Assembly (NCBI GenBank): GCA_024234575.1
Contig: JACKOB010000006.1
Coordinates: 279,888 to 343,887, forward strand
Length of the DNA: 64,000 nt
Direction of reading: 5' to 3'
DNA from: Hahellaceae bacterium
GTDB taxonomy: Bacteria; Pseudomonadota; Gammaproteobacteria; Pseudomonadales; Oleiphilaceae
In this document: positions 1-9,826 of the stretch, piece after piece
Layout: the number at the start of each line of letters is the position of its first letter
How positions within the stretch are numbered: position 1 is the stretch's first letter
Notes under the pieces: model-generated
Database searches by the model: none
What the model saw: the letters and a program-made list of their open reading frames with translations, nothing else
What the model was told of the DNA's origin: nothing
Program-made: the position numbers and the translations under genes

Positions 1-99
1 GTTGGGTTCGTGCAGAACATCACCAAGAAAATGTAACGCTTTAATTTCTCTAATTTTCTCAGGCGTTGGGATGTATTTTTTAAACAAGCGTTTTGGCAT
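1..99 (-). CDS. DUF2062 family protein, N-terminal fragment
   Basis: The minus strand from the ATG at 99 reads 33 codons without a stop before leaving the window. The start MPKRLFKKYIP, followed about 20 residues later by FLGDVLHEPN, is the typical beginning of DUF2062 membrane proteins. Genes of this family lie next to comEC in pseudomonads, and here too it is divergent from comEC. Their biochemical role is unknown. Only the N-terminus is present, so the assignment rests on about 33 residues and the neighbourhood. Confidence 0.6.
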   Translation of the reverse strand, partial: MPKRLFKKYIPTPEKIREIKALHFLGDVLHEPN

Positions 100-185
100 A
101 AAACAAATCAGCTCTTCAACAAGCTAGTTAACGAATCACGAAACCGAAGACAAAACCTGTCACGGCATACCAAGGATGGTGTCAC

Positions 186-2639
186 GTGTTTTTATGGATG
201 TTCGCTTTTAACTGCGGCGTAATACTACTGTATTTTTTCGCGGTATTACCAGCAGCCTTTCTCAATATAGCGTTAATTGTCATTGCTGGCATTTGTCTTC
301 TGCATAATAAACTACGTATTTTAGCGGTGCTGATATTTGGCTATACCTATGCCGCTTATGACGCCGCCGACTTCTTAAACGCTCGCTGGCCAGAGAGCCA
401 GCATGGAGCGACTGTTGAGTTAATTGGCTATGCTTGTAGCCTGCCCGAGGTCAGTGCTGAAAAGCTGGTGTTCGATTTCTGTGCAGAATCACTTGTGCAC
501 CAAAGCTCAAAAGAAACTGTTAAAACAAAGTTTCGGGCCAGCTTTTACTCAAGTCCCGTCTCGATTACACCTTATACGCAAGATCCAGCAAAAAACGGGT
601 TTACTAAAGAGCTGAACAGTTTGTCCTCAGGCACAGTAAAACTCAGTGCCAAGGTAAGATCCCCAAGAGGCTCGGTTAATTTTTATGGCGGGCTTTACGA
701 GACCTGGCTTTATGCAAATCAATATCATGGCATCGCGACAGTTAATGCTATCAGCCTTGCATCGTCCGTTTGTGATTGGTTCTGTGAACTATCAATGTAT
801 CGGATCGCCCTTCGTGCGAAGTTAAAGTCAGTCACAGAAGGGTATGCATCCGCTAATTTCTTGAGTGCCATTACCTTAGGTGATCGGTCCGGTTTCACTG
901 CAGATGACTGGACGGTGATGGCAAACACCGGGACGACACACCTGGTAGCCATATCCGGTATGCATATGAGTTTTATCGGTGTACTGATATTTGGGCTTTT
1001 GTTTCGGTCAAGCCGGTTAGTGGTGCGTTTGATGACGGCTGTACCTGGTAAATATGATGCCGCGCGTCTGATGGCGATAGCGGCATCGCTTGTCTGTGGG
1101 CTGCTTTATGTGCTGCTTTCTGGTGCTGCAATCCCGGTGCAGCGTGCCTATATTATGTTTGCTGTCGCATTGGTCTTTATTGGGTATTTTCGTTTCAACG
1201 CCTACTCAGTTCTTAGTGTGGCATTGTTTTGTGTGCTTGTTATTGCGCCTGGCGCTGTGTTGCAACCAGCAACCTGGCTGTCATTTGGTGCGGTCTTCGT
1301 TTTATCCGTTTTGTTTGCAAAGCGTATCGCTGCACAAGGCGTTTTGTACACTTCGTTAAAAATGAATGCAGGAATTTTTCTTAGTATGTTCGGGTTGCTA
1401 ACTTTTTTGGGGTTACCAGTTGCCTGGACATCACCTTTTGTCAATATAGTCGCGGTGCCAGCGGTCATTTTTCTGCTGCTGCCAATTGGGGTGTTGTTAT
1501 TTGTCATGGTTATTATTGAATCCCCTGGTACGGCACTACTCTTGGAAGTATTCGATACGCTGTTTCAGCAATACTGGTGGCTGTTAACATGGTTTTCAGA
1601 GTCCGGGTGGGTGACACAGGCTTCAATCAGCAAAGAAGTTAGTCTCGGGTTGCTGTTAATAGGTTGTGTGAATTTGCTACCCATCGGTTTTCTCGTGCGT
1701 TGCGTTTCTTGTGCCATTTTTTTTCTTATTTATAATTTTTCCCCATTGAATAATCCGACGCCTTTGCTAGTCAATGTATTAGATGTTGGACAAGGCACAT
1801 CTGTGCTGATTCAAAACGAGCATCATTCAGTTCTGTACGATTTTGGTCCTGCCTATGGCGTACTGGCTGATGCGGGCGAGCGGGTGATTGTGCCGCAGCT
1901 TCAGGCGCAAGGCCTGTATAACGTTGATACGGCATTTGTAAGTCATAACGACCTTGATCATAGAGGTGGCTTTGAATCAGTGCGGCAGAAAATTAAATTT
2001 AACTCGCTACTTGCCGGGCAACCCGATTACTTGCAGCCGAAGCCAACAGATTGCCGATCTGTTTCCTCCATCGAAATGAGGGGGCTCACAATAGAGTTTT
2101 TGTGGCCCCAGGAAGGAAAAGCTGTAAACGGGCTTTCTCCCAGGCTATTGCAACTTTCCAATAATCAGTCATGTGTTTTAAAACTGTTGATAGATGGCAT
2201 GTCGGTGTTGATTACTGGTGATGTTGATGCGGATATAGAGCGATGGCTTGTGACCAGATATGGAGAAAAACTACAGTCTGATGTCTTGATTGTTGGGCAT
2301 CATGGCAGCGCGACCAGCTCATCCTGGGCGTTTTTGAAAACAGTTCGCCCTAAAGTTGCAATATATTCTGCCGCCTATAAAGGTCGATTTGGGCATCCGG
2401 CAAAGACTGTAGATGAAAGATTTCAACGCTTGGGAATTCCTACCTATAATACGGCGACATCGGGCGCTATCGGTCTTCAGACCGTTTCGTTAAACCCTTT
2501 TAATTTTGGGAATGGGCGAAAAACTGCTAGTGTTGCGGGTCTTCAATCGCCACCGGAAGTATTTACCTCTTTTGGTGGTCAGCGGGTTGAGGTTCTTGAG
2601 GCAAGAAGGCAACGAGCGTTATTTTGGCTTGCAGATTAG
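186..2639 (+). CDS. comEC: ComEC/Rec2 DNA uptake channel
   Basis: An 817-residue inner-membrane protein with the full ComEC layout. The N-terminal membrane segments are followed by an OB-like soluble region (about residues 60-190), the Competence membrane domain (ITLGDRSGF, HLVAISGMHMSFIG, about 220-500) and a C-terminal metallo-beta-lactamase-like domain. The last carries LDVGQGTS, the metal motif HNDLDHRGG, ITGDVD and GHHGS (about 535-770). The family moves single-stranded DNA across the inner membrane in transformation, and the C-terminal domain is a proposed nuclease. The GTG start at 186 has an AAGGA ribosome site about 10 bases upstream; an ATG lies four codons further in. No frameshift is seen, so the gene looks intact. 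It stands alone, upstream of the exbBD-msbA-lpxK block, as in Pseudomonas. Confidence 0.95.
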   Translation: MFLWMFAFNCGVILLYFFAVLPAAFLNIALIVIAGICLLHNKLRILAVLIFGYTYAAYDAADFLNARWPESQHGATVELIGYACSLPEVSAEKLVFDFCAESLVHQSSKETVKTKFRASFYSSPVSITPYTQDPAKNGFTKELNSLSSGTVKLSAKVRSPRGSVNFYGGLYETWLYANQYHGIATVNAISLASSVCDWFCELSMYRIALRAKLKSVTEGYASANFLSAITLGDRSGFTADDWTVMANTGTTHLVAISGMHMSFIGVLIFGLLFRSSRLVVRLMTAVPGKYDAARLMAIAASLVCGLLYVLLSGAAIPVQRAYIMFAVALVFIGYFRFNAYSVLSVALFCVLVIAPGAVLQPATWLSFGAVFVLSVLFAKRIAAQGVLYTSLKMNAGIFLSMFGLLTFLGLPVAWTSPFVNIVAVPAVIFLLLPIGVLLFVMVIIESPGTALLLEVFDTLFQQYWWLLTWFSESGWVTQASISKEVSLGLLLIGCVNLLPIGFLVRCVSCAIFFLIYNFSPLNNPTPLLVNVLDVGQGTSVLIQNEHHSVLYDFGPAYGVLADAGERVIVPQLQAQGLYNVDTAFVSHNDLDHRGGFESVRQKIKFNSLLAGQPDYLQPKPTDCRSVSSIEMRGLTIEFLWPQEGKAVNGLSPRLLQLSNNQSCVLKLLIDGMSVLITGDVDADIERWLVTRYGEKLQSDVLIVGHHGSATSSSWAFLKTVRPKVAIYSAAYKGRFGHPAKTVDERFQRLGIPTYNTATSGAIGLQTVSLNPFNFGNGRKTASVAGLQSPPEVFTSFGGQRVEVLEARRQRALFWLAD

Positions 2640-2893
2640 CGTTTTCACAAACTTACTACGGCAAATCAGTTGTTTAAGTGAGATATTTAAGCTACGTTTT
2701 ATTTGTTAAAAGAATATTTGCTACCATAAACACTTGTAGAATAGCGGAATAAATTTACGGGCTTCAGTCAGACATATGCGTTTTATCAAAAACGAAGCGG
2801 ATGGCTGGTTTCCATTATTACTAACGTGACGCAGCGGCAGTGTTCGTTGGCGGCGTTTTTCGGTCATTGTGTAATCAGATTAGAGGTGTATAA

Positions 2894-3520
2894 GTGTTCG
2901 AGTTGATCAAACCCGGCGGCGTCATCATGATACCGATCGTTTTGTGTTCGGTATTGGCATTGGCCATTATTATAGAAAGGTTCTGGACGCTCAGAATTAC
3001 AAAAATTGCACCGAAGAAAACTTCAAACGAAGTGTGGCACTGGATTAAAAATAAAGAACTGAGTTCGAAAAAACTTCGTGCGCTAAAAGAGTCTTCGCCT
3101 TTGGGCAGGATTATGGCGGTCGGTCTGGCGAACGCCAAACACGGCCGCGAGGTCATGAAAGAAAGCATCGAACAGGAAGCATCGCAAATAGTCCATGACA
3201 TGGAACGGTTTTTAACCGCACTGGGCACTGTTTCAGTTATTACGCCACTACTTGGATTGTTAGGAACTGTTATCGGTATGATTAAAGTGTTTGCAGCGAT
3301 TCAGCTCGAAGGTACGGGTAATGCTGCAGTGTTGGCCGGTGGTATTTCTGAAGCCTTATTAACCACGGCAGCTGGCTTGGCTGTTGCGATACCTGCACTG
3401 ATATTTCACCGTTACTTTTTGCGTCGGGTTGATGAAATCGTTATTAACATGGAGCAAGAGGCTATCAGGCTGATCGAAGTTGTGCACGGCGACCGTGAAA
3501 TTGATGTGGGCGGAGAGTAG
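2894..3520 (+). CDS. exbB: MotA/TolQ/ExbB family proton channel subunit
   Basis: A 208-residue membrane protein. It has one N-terminal transmembrane helix (about residues 8-30), a cytoplasmic loop, and two C-terminal helices with the family signature TPLLGLLGTVIGMI (about 115-130) and TTAAGLAVAIPALI (about 158-172). ExbB forms the pentameric proton channel that energises TonB-type or TolA-type envelope work, with ExbD as partner. The GTG start follows GAGGTG by five bases. The gene ends 30 bases before exbD. No tonB is adjacent. In Pseudomonas this pair sits beside lpxK, so a role in envelope or lipid A physiology rather than iron uptake is possible, but that is inference. Confidence 0.9.
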   Translation: MFELIKPGGVIMIPIVLCSVLALAIIIERFWTLRITKIAPKKTSNEVWHWIKNKELSSKKLRALKESSPLGRIMAVGLANAKHGREVMKESIEQEASQIVHDMERFLTALGTVSVITPLLGLLGTVIGMIKVFAAIQLEGTGNAAVLAGGISEALLTTAAGLAVAIPALIFHRYFLRRVDEIVINMEQEAIRLIEVVHGDREIDVGGE

Positions 3521-3549
3521 TTGATGCACACTAGCGGGAGAGCAACAGC

Positions 3550-3972
3550 GTGAAGTTTAGAAGACAATTAGGGGAAGAGGTGTCGGTAAACCTGACACCT
3601 CTGATTGACGTTGTTTTTCTATTGTTGATTTTTTTCATGGTGTCCACGACTTTCACTAAAGAAAGTCATTTGGAAATCGATCTGCCCGAAGCGACGGGTA
3701 AGGTTGGCCAGCAAGACAAAACTGTGTTGGAAGTTGTCATCAATAGTAAAGGGGAGTACTCCGTCAACGAGCGCCCATTGATAAACAATCAAGCGGATAC
3801 GTTAAGTAAAGCTGTGATGAAAATTGCAGAAGGTAACAATAAACTGCCTTTTATCATTACCGCAGATGCGAAGACACCTCACGAGTTTGTTGTGCGCGCG
3901 ATGGATGTCGCGGGCAAGTTGGGTTTTGTACATCTGAGTATCACCACCCAGAAAACAGGGCCAGCTGAGTAA
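3550..3972 (+). CDS. exbD: ExbD/TolR family biopolymer transport protein
   Basis: A 140-residue protein with a short cytoplasmic N-terminus, one transmembrane helix holding the proton-carrying Asp in VNLTPLIDVVFLLLIFF (about residues 13-30), and a periplasmic domain. It is the partner of the ExbB channel encoded just upstream; the two are presumably cotranscribed. Length and motif are normal for the family. The gene is followed by a two-tier hairpin and T-run, so exbBD may form a transcription unit separate from msbA. Confidence 0.92.
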   Translation: MKFRRQLGEEVSVNLTPLIDVVFLLLIFFMVSTTFTKESHLEIDLPEATGKVGQQDKTVLEVVINSKGEYSVNERPLINNQADTLSKAVMKIAEGNNKLPFIITADAKTPHEFVVRAMDVAGKLGFVHLSITTQKTGPAE

Positions 3973-4046
3973 TTTTTTACTTCCAGAGCAGGCAACTAAC
4001 TTTTTATCGAAGGTCTGATGTCGTATATTGCACTGGCTCAGATTGA

Positions 4047-4105
4047 GCCCACGTTTAATGATCTCCCGCAAGTTTAGCGGGTTAGTCTGTGGGCATTTTT
4101 ATTTT
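4047..4105 (+). terminator. Two-tier hairpin terminator after exbD
   Basis: GCCCAC (4047-4052) pairs with GTGGGC (4089-4094). Inside this, CCCGC (4065-4069) pairs with GCGGG (4077-4081). The outer stem is followed directly by ATTTTTATTTT. This is consistent with an intrinsic terminator between exbD and msbA. Confidence 0.6.
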
Positions 4106-4168
4106 CCTCGCGCGACAAGACATCCATCTTATGAACTTCCGCGTTTGCAATTGAGTTAAGCCACTCCT

Positions 4169-5932
4169 ATGAAAGAGTACCCCACAGACGTTCCCGATTC
4201 GATGACCAATTGGCAGGTATATAAAAGACTGCTGGCTTATGTAAAACCATTCTGGTTTATTTTTGCACTAAGCATCATCGGTAATGCGATATATGCCGGC
4301 GCCAGCGTTTTGATGGCAAAGTCAATGGAATATCTGGAAGAGGCGATTCGTGAGCCCTCAGACGAGCGCCGTTTGTTTGTTTGCCTGGTAATTATTGGTG
4401 TCTTTGCTTTGCGCGGCGGCGGTGCATTTTTGGGTGGCTATTATATTGCTAAAGTCGGCAGAAATATCGTCCATGCCATCCGGACTGAGGTCTTCAATCA
4501 CTTTATTAAACTACCCTGTAATTTTTTCGACAGCCATGCTTCTGGGCACCTGGTGTCGAAGATTACGTTTAATGTTGAGCAAATTACGGGGGCTGCCTCC
4601 AATGCCATCACTATTACCGTGCGGGAAGGGTTAACGGTAATTGGCTTGTTTGCGTTCATGATTTACCAAAACTGGAAGCTCACGTTAATATTTGTTGTCA
4701 TTGGTCCATTTATTGGCCTGGTTATTGGTCTGGTCAGCAAAAGATTTCGCACACTCAGCAAACGAATTCAAAACTCGATGGGGGATGTTACGCATGTAGC
4801 CTCCGAAGCGATTAACGGCTATCGGGTAGTGCGTACTTATAATGGGGTTGATTATGAGAGAGACAGATTTTTTGATGCCAGCAAGTACAATCTAGTACAA
4901 AGCATGAAAATGGAGTTAACCAAGGCGCTGAGTACGCCGGTTGTGCAAATACTCATTGCGTTTGCGATATCTACGTTACTCTGGATTGCGCTGAGTCCTG
5001 ATGTTCATGGAGGAATGAGTGTGGGCGAGTTGATTGCCTATTTCACTGCCGCGTCAACAATTGCTAAACCCATCAGACAGTTAACGCAGGTCAACGCAAC
5101 CATTCAGAGTGGACTAACGGCCGCGAAAGATCTATTTGCGTTACTGGATATACAGCCCGAGAAAGATTTAGGAAAGAAAGAACTGGTTGCTCCCAAAGGG
5201 CGCATTTGCTTTAAGAATGTCGAGTTTGCTTATAGTACCGATGCAAAGCCTGTATTGCGAAATATCAACCTGGACATCGAAGCTGGCCAAACGGTTGCTT
5301 TTGTTGGGAAATCTGGCAGTGGCAAGTCGACCTTAGTCAGTCTGTTACCGCGTTTTTATGATATATCCAAAGGTGACATAACCATCGATGGCGAGTCCTT
5401 GGCTGACTATTCCCTTACATCCTTACGTAAAAACATCGCGCTCGTGACGCAGCACGTAACGCTGTTTAATGACAATATTGCCAATAATATCGCTTATGGT
5501 GGTTTACAAGGTGTACCGGTTGAGCAAATTAAAGATGCCGCGATAAAGGCACATGCCGATGAGTTTATTTCGCAGTTTCCTGCAGGTTACGACACGCTCA
5601 TCGGTGATAATGGTGTTTTGTTATCTGGTGGACAGCGACAGCGGTTAGCAATCGCTCGGGCTTTGCTGAAAGACGCCCCCATACTTATTTTAGATGAAGC
5701 GACCTCCGCTTTGGATAATGAGTCAGAGCATTATATCCAGGCCGCTTTAGAAACCGTCATGAAAGGCCGAACGACCCTGGTTATTGCGCACCGATTATCC
5801 ACGATAGAAAACGCTGATAAAATCGTGGTAATGGAAGGCGGAGAAATCAAAGAAACAGGTACGCATGAAGAGTTGCTGGCACTGCAAGGAGATTACGCGC
5901 GGTTGCACCGCAATCAATTTGCCAGCGAGTAA
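4169..5932 (+). CDS. msbA: Lipid A export ABC transporter/permease MsbA
   Basis: A 587-residue half-transporter that flips lipid A-core across the inner membrane using ATP. It has an N-terminal six-helix ABC membrane domain (about residues 20-315) and a C-terminal nucleotide-binding domain with Walker A GKSGSGKST, signature LSGGQRQRLAIARAL, Walker B ILILDEATSALD and the switch His in IAHRLST. It is immediately upstream of lpxK, the classical msbA-lpxK arrangement, which supports MsbA over other ABCB exporters. The ribosome site at the ATG is weak, and a second ATG (MTNWQVY) 11 codons in is an alternative start. Confidence 0.93.
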   Translation: MKEYPTDVPDSMTNWQVYKRLLAYVKPFWFIFALSIIGNAIYAGASVLMAKSMEYLEEAIREPSDERRLFVCLVIIGVFALRGGGAFLGGYYIAKVGRNIVHAIRTEVFNHFIKLPCNFFDSHASGHLVSKITFNVEQITGAASNAITITVREGLTVIGLFAFMIYQNWKLTLIFVVIGPFIGLVIGLVSKRFRTLSKRIQNSMGDVTHVASEAINGYRVVRTYNGVDYERDRFFDASKYNLVQSMKMELTKALSTPVVQILIAFAISTLLWIALSPDVHGGMSVGELIAYFTAASTIAKPIRQLTQVNATIQSGLTAAKDLFALLDIQPEKDLGKKELVAPKGRICFKNVEFAYSTDAKPVLRNINLDIEAGQTVAFVGKSGSGKSTLVSLLPRFYDISKGDITIDGESLADYSLTSLRKNIALVTQHVTLFNDNIANNIAYGGLQGVPVEQIKDAAIKAHADEFISQFPAGYDTLIGDNGVLLSGGQRQRLAIARALLKDAPILILDEATSALDNESEHYIQAALETVMKGRTTLVIAHRLSTIENADKIVVMEGGEIKETGTHEELLALQGDYARLHRNQFASE

Positions 5933-6028
5933 TCGTAAAGTTACCGGCGGGGTTATTTGCGGCTATTTATCTTGCAATGAAACAGCCTGTGAATACCCCG
6001 TTACCAACGAATTGTCTGTGAGCGTGAA

Positions 6029-7099
6029 ATGCAATCTGCTGAAAGCTTCATCAATCAGGTCTGGTATGGTCCAAGAGGTCCGCATCACTGGCTGTTGATG
6101 TTTTGTTTACTGCCACTTTCGTTGCTGTTTTATTGTGTGGTAAAGCTCCGCCTGTACGCTTATAGCTCGGGGCTGTTTAAAATGTCAGATTCGGCCGTGC
6201 CTACTGTCGTTATTGGAAATATAACTGTAGGGGGGACAGGTAAAACGCCTTTGGCAATTGCGCTGGCTGTGGCACTGAAGCAGGCTGGACTGAATGTTGG
6301 TGTAGTTAGCCGGGGCTATGGAACCAACGCCAACACCATAAAGTACCCGCTAATTGTGGAATCAGATGGAGATGCCACAATCTGTGGGGATGAGCCACTT
6401 CTAATAAAGCGTAATACGGGTGCTCATGTTATTGTCGATCCTGTTAGAAGCAGGGGGGCAGCTATGCTGCTATCGTCATTCCAGTGCGACGTGGTTTTAT
6501 GTGATGATGGCCTGCAGCATTACGCGTTGGGGCGACAACTTGAACTAGGTGTGATTGACGCGGCCAGACAGTTTGGCAATCGCTTGCCACTGCCTGTCGG
6601 TCCATTACGGGAGCCCATTTCCCGTCTGCGGAAGTGCCACTACGTTATTCTCAACGAGGGTACCCAGGTACCCCCTGTCGATAATGAAATCTATTCGGAC
6701 GAGAATGATAGTAATGAGCTTAATCGAGACAGGCTTTTCTCGATGTCTCTTCAAACAACTGTTTTGGTTAATATCACCACTGGCGAAACTATAAAGGTTA
6801 ATCAATTAAATGCCTCTACCGTGCACGCTGTTGCAGGTATTGGTAACCCCGGAAGATTCTTTGCAACTCTAAAGCAGTTGGGGCTAGAGTTGATCGAGCA
6901 CCCAAAGCCCGATCACTATGTACTGCAGGAGCAAGAGCTTGATTTTGGTGACAGTTATCCGGTGATTATGACTGAAAAAGATGCCATTAAATTACGCCAT
7001 ACAACAAGCACCAACCTTTGGTACTTGCCAGTGCAGGCAAATTTACCTGACGTGTTTGTAAAGCGTTTGCTGGTAGATATAAAATCTCTGATTAAATAG
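6029..7099 (+). CDS. lpxK: Tetraacyldisaccharide 4'-kinase LpxK
   Basis: A 356-residue inner-membrane-associated kinase that phosphorylates the 4' position of the lipid A disaccharide to make lipid IVA. An N-terminal membrane anchor (about residues 20-45) is followed by the P-loop GNITVGGTGKTP (about 61-72). Further motifs are VSRGYG and the acidic CDDGLQHYALGR, with GPLREP downstream. Together with msbA before it and kdsB after it, it forms a lipopolysaccharide gene cluster. The 96-base gap from msbA contains no obvious terminator. Confidence 0.94.
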   Translation: MQSAESFINQVWYGPRGPHHWLLMFCLLPLSLLFYCVVKLRLYAYSSGLFKMSDSAVPTVVIGNITVGGTGKTPLAIALAVALKQAGLNVGVVSRGYGTNANTIKYPLIVESDGDATICGDEPLLIKRNTGAHVIVDPVRSRGAAMLLSSFQCDVVLCDDGLQHYALGRQLELGVIDAARQFGNRLPLPVGPLREPISRLRKCHYVILNEGTQVPPVDNEIYSDENDSNELNRDRLFSMSLQTTVLVNITTGETIKVNQLNASTVHAVAGIGNPGRFFATLKQLGLELIEHPKPDHYVLQEQELDFGDSYPVIMTEKDAIKLRHTTSTNLWYLPVQANLPDVFVKRLLVDIKSLIK

Positions 7100-7160
7100 T
7101 GTGAGAATTTCTGCCAAAAACGCGAACTGATAAAATAACCGATATGACTAGGAAATTACT

Positions 7161-7349
7161 GTGGATAAAAAACTGTTAGCGATACTTGCCTGTCCTCTAT
7201 GTAAGGGCGAGCTGAAATATGATGCTGAGAAGAAAGAGCTGGTTTGTCGGGCAGATGGGATGGCTTTTCCTATTATTGATGATATTCCTGTGATGTTAGA
7301 GTCTCAGGCGCGCACTTTAACGAATGAAGAGCGTCTGGCTAAAAAATAG
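7161..7349 (+). CDS. ycaR: Trm112/YcaR family small protein
   Basis: A 62-residue protein with an N-terminal zinc-ribbon half site CPLCKG (residues 11-16), a later single Cys in LVCRADG, and the family ending [11 protein letters not shown]. YcaR-like proteins sit between lpxK and kdsB in many gammaproteobacteria; their exact role is not established. The start is GTG with AGGA eight bases upstream. Only three Cys are visible, so full zinc binding is uncertain. Confidence 0.88.
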   Translation: MDKKLLAILACPLCKGELKYDAEKKELVCRADGMAFPIIDDIPVMLESQARTLTNEERLAKK

Positions 7350-7438
7350 CCCGTTCATTTTGCATCGCATTGGTTGCCGTCAGCGCTTAGCATCCGATGC
7401 GAAAATAACCTAATGTTTCCTCAATTTGTGGATAGAAA

Positions 7439-8215
7439 ATGTCGTTTTCAGTTGTGATACCCGCCCGCTATGCCTCTTCACGCCTTCCTGGAAAGCCGCT
7501 GTTGGATATTGCTGGCAAGCCAATGATTCAGCATGTTTACGAGCGGGCAAAAGAAAGTGAGGCGAGCAGTGTTGTAATTGCCACCGATGACCCGCGTATA
7601 GCGGATGCCGCCGCAGGATTTGGCGCCGATTTTGTGATGACCTCACCAGAACATCCCTCAGGTACGGATCGACTGGAAGAGGTTGTCAGAAGTCTTGGTT
7701 TTTATAGTGACGATATTGTTGTAAACGTGCAGGGCGACGAACCATTAATTCCCCCGCGAATTATAAATCAGGTCGCACATAACCTGGCGGCAGAAGCCGA
7801 AGCATCAATCGCAACCTTATGTGAAGAAATTTCCGATACCGAAACGCTTTTTAGCCCCAATGTGGTTAAAGTTGTGTTTGATACCAAAGGCTTTGCACAA
7901 TACTTCAGTCGAGCACCGATTCCTTGGGCGAGAGACCACTTTGGTTCTTTGTTCCCGGGCGCATTGCCTCAGACCATGCCCGAGAATATTAACTATTACC
8001 GACATATCGGCATATATGCCTACCGGGTCAAATTTTTGCGCTCTTTTGTTAAATGGGATCCAAGTCCGCTAGAGTTAACCGAGTGCCTCGAACAACTGCG
8101 GGCACTGTGGAATGGCGAAAAAATCCATGTAGACCTCGCAGATGAGCAACCGCCTGCGGGCGTGGATACCCAGGCGGATCTCGATCGCGTCAGGAAAATT
8201 TTATCCGCCGGTTAA
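7439..8215 (+). CDS. kdsB: 3-deoxy-manno-octulosonate cytidylyltransferase
   Basis: A 258-residue cytosolic enzyme that makes CMP-KDO from CTP and KDO for the lipopolysaccharide inner core. It has the nucleotidyltransferase start [15 protein letters not shown] (about residues 7-21), the loop [11 protein letters not shown] (about 95-105) and the conserved [10 protein letters not shown] near the C-terminus. It is 258 residues long, close to the usual 250. It lies in the lpxK-ycaR-kdsB series and is followed after 25 bases by the phosphatase gene. Confidence 0.96.
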   Translation: MSFSVVIPARYASSRLPGKPLLDIAGKPMIQHVYERAKESEASSVVIATDDPRIADAAAGFGADFVMTSPEHPSGTDRLEEVVRSLGFYSDDIVVNVQGDEPLIPPRIINQVAHNLAAEAEASIATLCEEISDTETLFSPNVVKVVFDTKGFAQYFSRAPIPWARDHFGSLFPGALPQTMPENINYYRHIGIYAYRVKFLRSFVKWDPSPLELTECLEQLRALWNGEKIHVDLADEQPPAGVDTQADLDRVRKILSAG

Positions 8216-8240
8216 CTACTCAATTCCCACAGGAACGGTC

Positions 8241-8717
8241 ATGGTTAAAGTTTTATTTGTTTGTATGGGTAATATTTGTCGCTCGCCAACTGCGCACGGA
8301 GTTTTTCGTGAACAAGTGAAACGGGCGGGACTTGGTAAACAGATCGAAATAGACTCTGCGGGAACTGGCCCCTGGCATGTTGGAAAAGCGCCAGACTCCA
8401 GAGCCAGGTCTGTGGCCAAAGGTCGTGGTATAAAACTTGATGATCTCAGGGCAAGACAGGTTTGTGACAATGACTACCAGTATTACGACTATATTCTGGC
8501 CATGGATAACAGCAATTTAAATGATTTAAAAGCGCAAGCATCAGCACATCACCACGATAAAATACGCCTGTTTTTAGACTATCACCCCGATCCCGCGAAA
8601 CAAGAAGTACCGGACCCCTATTATGGCGGGCAAGCCGGATTTGAACACGTTTTTGATCTGGTAGAAGACGCCGGTGAAAAACTATTGGAAGAAATTCGTC
8701 GCAGTCACCAGATATAA
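8241..8717 (+). CDS. Low molecular weight protein-tyrosine phosphatase
   Basis: A 158-residue phosphatase with the catalytic loop CMGNICRS (C-x5-R, about residues 8-15) and the general acid in DPYYGG (about residue 129). The ATG at 8241 is chosen over upstream in-frame codons because AGGAA lies five bases before it, the protein then starts at the usual point MVKVLFVC, and longer versions overlap kdsB. The usual neighbour order kdsB-phosphatase-murB of Pseudomonas is kept. The substrate is unknown; relatives act on tyrosine-phosphorylated proteins or on Wzc-type kinases, none of which is in this window. Confidence 0.9.
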   Translation: MVKVLFVCMGNICRSPTAHGVFREQVKRAGLGKQIEIDSAGTGPWHVGKAPDSRARSVAKGRGIKLDDLRARQVCDNDYQYYDYILAMDNSNLNDLKAQASAHHHDKIRLFLDYHPDPAKQEVPDPYYGGQAGFEHVFDLVEDAGEKLLEEIRRSHQI

Positions 8718-8733
8718 AGGGCGTTTCTACTCT

Positions 8734-9777
8734 ATGCAATCACGGAATGAAGCAGATCTTACGCAATACAATACCTTAAAACTACAAAGCAAATGCCAGC
8801 TTCTTTTTCGCATTAACCGACAAGAAGATATTCCCCAGGCAATCGCCCTGGCAAAAGCGCAGGGGGTACCTTGGTTTGTGCTTGGAGGTGGAAGCAATGT
8901 CGTACTGAGTGAATACTATGCGGGCGCGATTTTGCACATGCACATCAGAGGTATAAAGCGTGAACTGGTGGGGCAGGCTGGAAATGCTGATAATGGCACT
9001 AGCGATCTGGCGAGCAGAGCCGAATACACCGTTGGTGCCGGCGAGAACTGGAATTTGTTTGTGCGACAGTCTTTATGCGAAGGCTATGGCGGGTTAGAGA
9101 ACCTGTCGTTAATTCCTGGCACAGTAGGGGCGGCACCCATACAGAACATCGGCGCCTATGGCGTTGAAGTGGCGCAGCACATCACAGGTGTGACAGTCTA
9201 CGATACGCTGAGTGAGTCGTTTACCCTGCTTAAGCCCCAGGACTGTGACTTTGGTTATCGCAGCAGTATATTTAAGCGCCATCCTGACCGTTACGTTGTT
9301 TGTAATGTCCGTTTTAGCTTATCAAAAGATGCACCTTACCAACTAAGTTATGCGGGACTAGCCGAGAAGTGCGACGCCAGCATCGCCGGGAATCACGTTA
9401 ATATTGGTAAAGTCATTAGCAATATCCGGAAACTTAAACTTCCTGATCCGGCCGTATTGCCCAATGCGGGGAGTTTCTTCAAAAACCCGGTGATAAGTTT
9501 TACGCAATTCAACAGTTTAAAAAAGCAGTATCCCAGCGTGGCCCATTACCCTGAAAAAAATGCGGTAAAAGTCGCTGCCGGCTGGCTGATAGAGCAGGCT
9601 GGCTGGAAGGGTTTTCGTAATGAAAAGGTGGGTATCCACACTGAGCAGGCGTTGGTTGTTGTGAATCATAACGGCGGCAATGCGGCTGACATACTGCACC
9701 TGGCTGAGCAGGTAAGACATGCCGTACTTGAGAAGTTTTCGATATCCTTAGAAATAGAGCCGGTGGTATTACGTTAA
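8734..9777 (+). CDS. murB: UDP-N-acetylenolpyruvoylglucosamine reductase MurB
   Basis: A 347-residue FAD enzyme that reduces UDP-GlcNAc-enolpyruvate to UDP-MurNAc in peptidoglycan synthesis. Visible are the opening YNTLKL, the FAD loop WFVLGGGSNVVLSE, the segment SLIPGTVGAAPIQNIGAYG (about residues 124-142), the catalytic region YRSSIFK, and PNAGSFFKNP with the catalytic Ser. It is a type I MurB of the E. coli size class (342 residues). The ATG at 8734, 17 bases after the phosphatase stop, is preferred. An in-frame codon at 8674 would overlap the phosphatase gene and add 20 residues without family support. Confidence 0.95.
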   Translation: MQSRNEADLTQYNTLKLQSKCQLLFRINRQEDIPQAIALAKAQGVPWFVLGGGSNVVLSEYYAGAILHMHIRGIKRELVGQAGNADNGTSDLASRAEYTVGAGENWNLFVRQSLCEGYGGLENLSLIPGTVGAAPIQNIGAYGVEVAQHITGVTVYDTLSESFTLLKPQDCDFGYRSSIFKRHPDRYVVCNVRFSLSKDAPYQLSYAGLAEKCDASIAGNHVNIGKVISNIRKLKLPDPAVLPNAGSFFKNPVISFTQFNSLKKQYPSVAHYPEKNAVKVAAGWLIEQAGWKGFRNEKVGIHTEQALVVVNHNGGNAADILHLAEQVRHAVLEKFSISLEIEPVVLR

Positions 9778-9826
9778 AGCGCCTCTTTGTTTTAAATTTT
9801 ACTGTCTTTTTAGATAACCGCTATTC

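Noticed and set aside
1..7. GTTGGGT at the left window edge as an integron core site
   Set aside because: It matches GTTRRRY but lies within the DUF2062 coding frame and far from the integrase; chance matches to so short a pattern are common.
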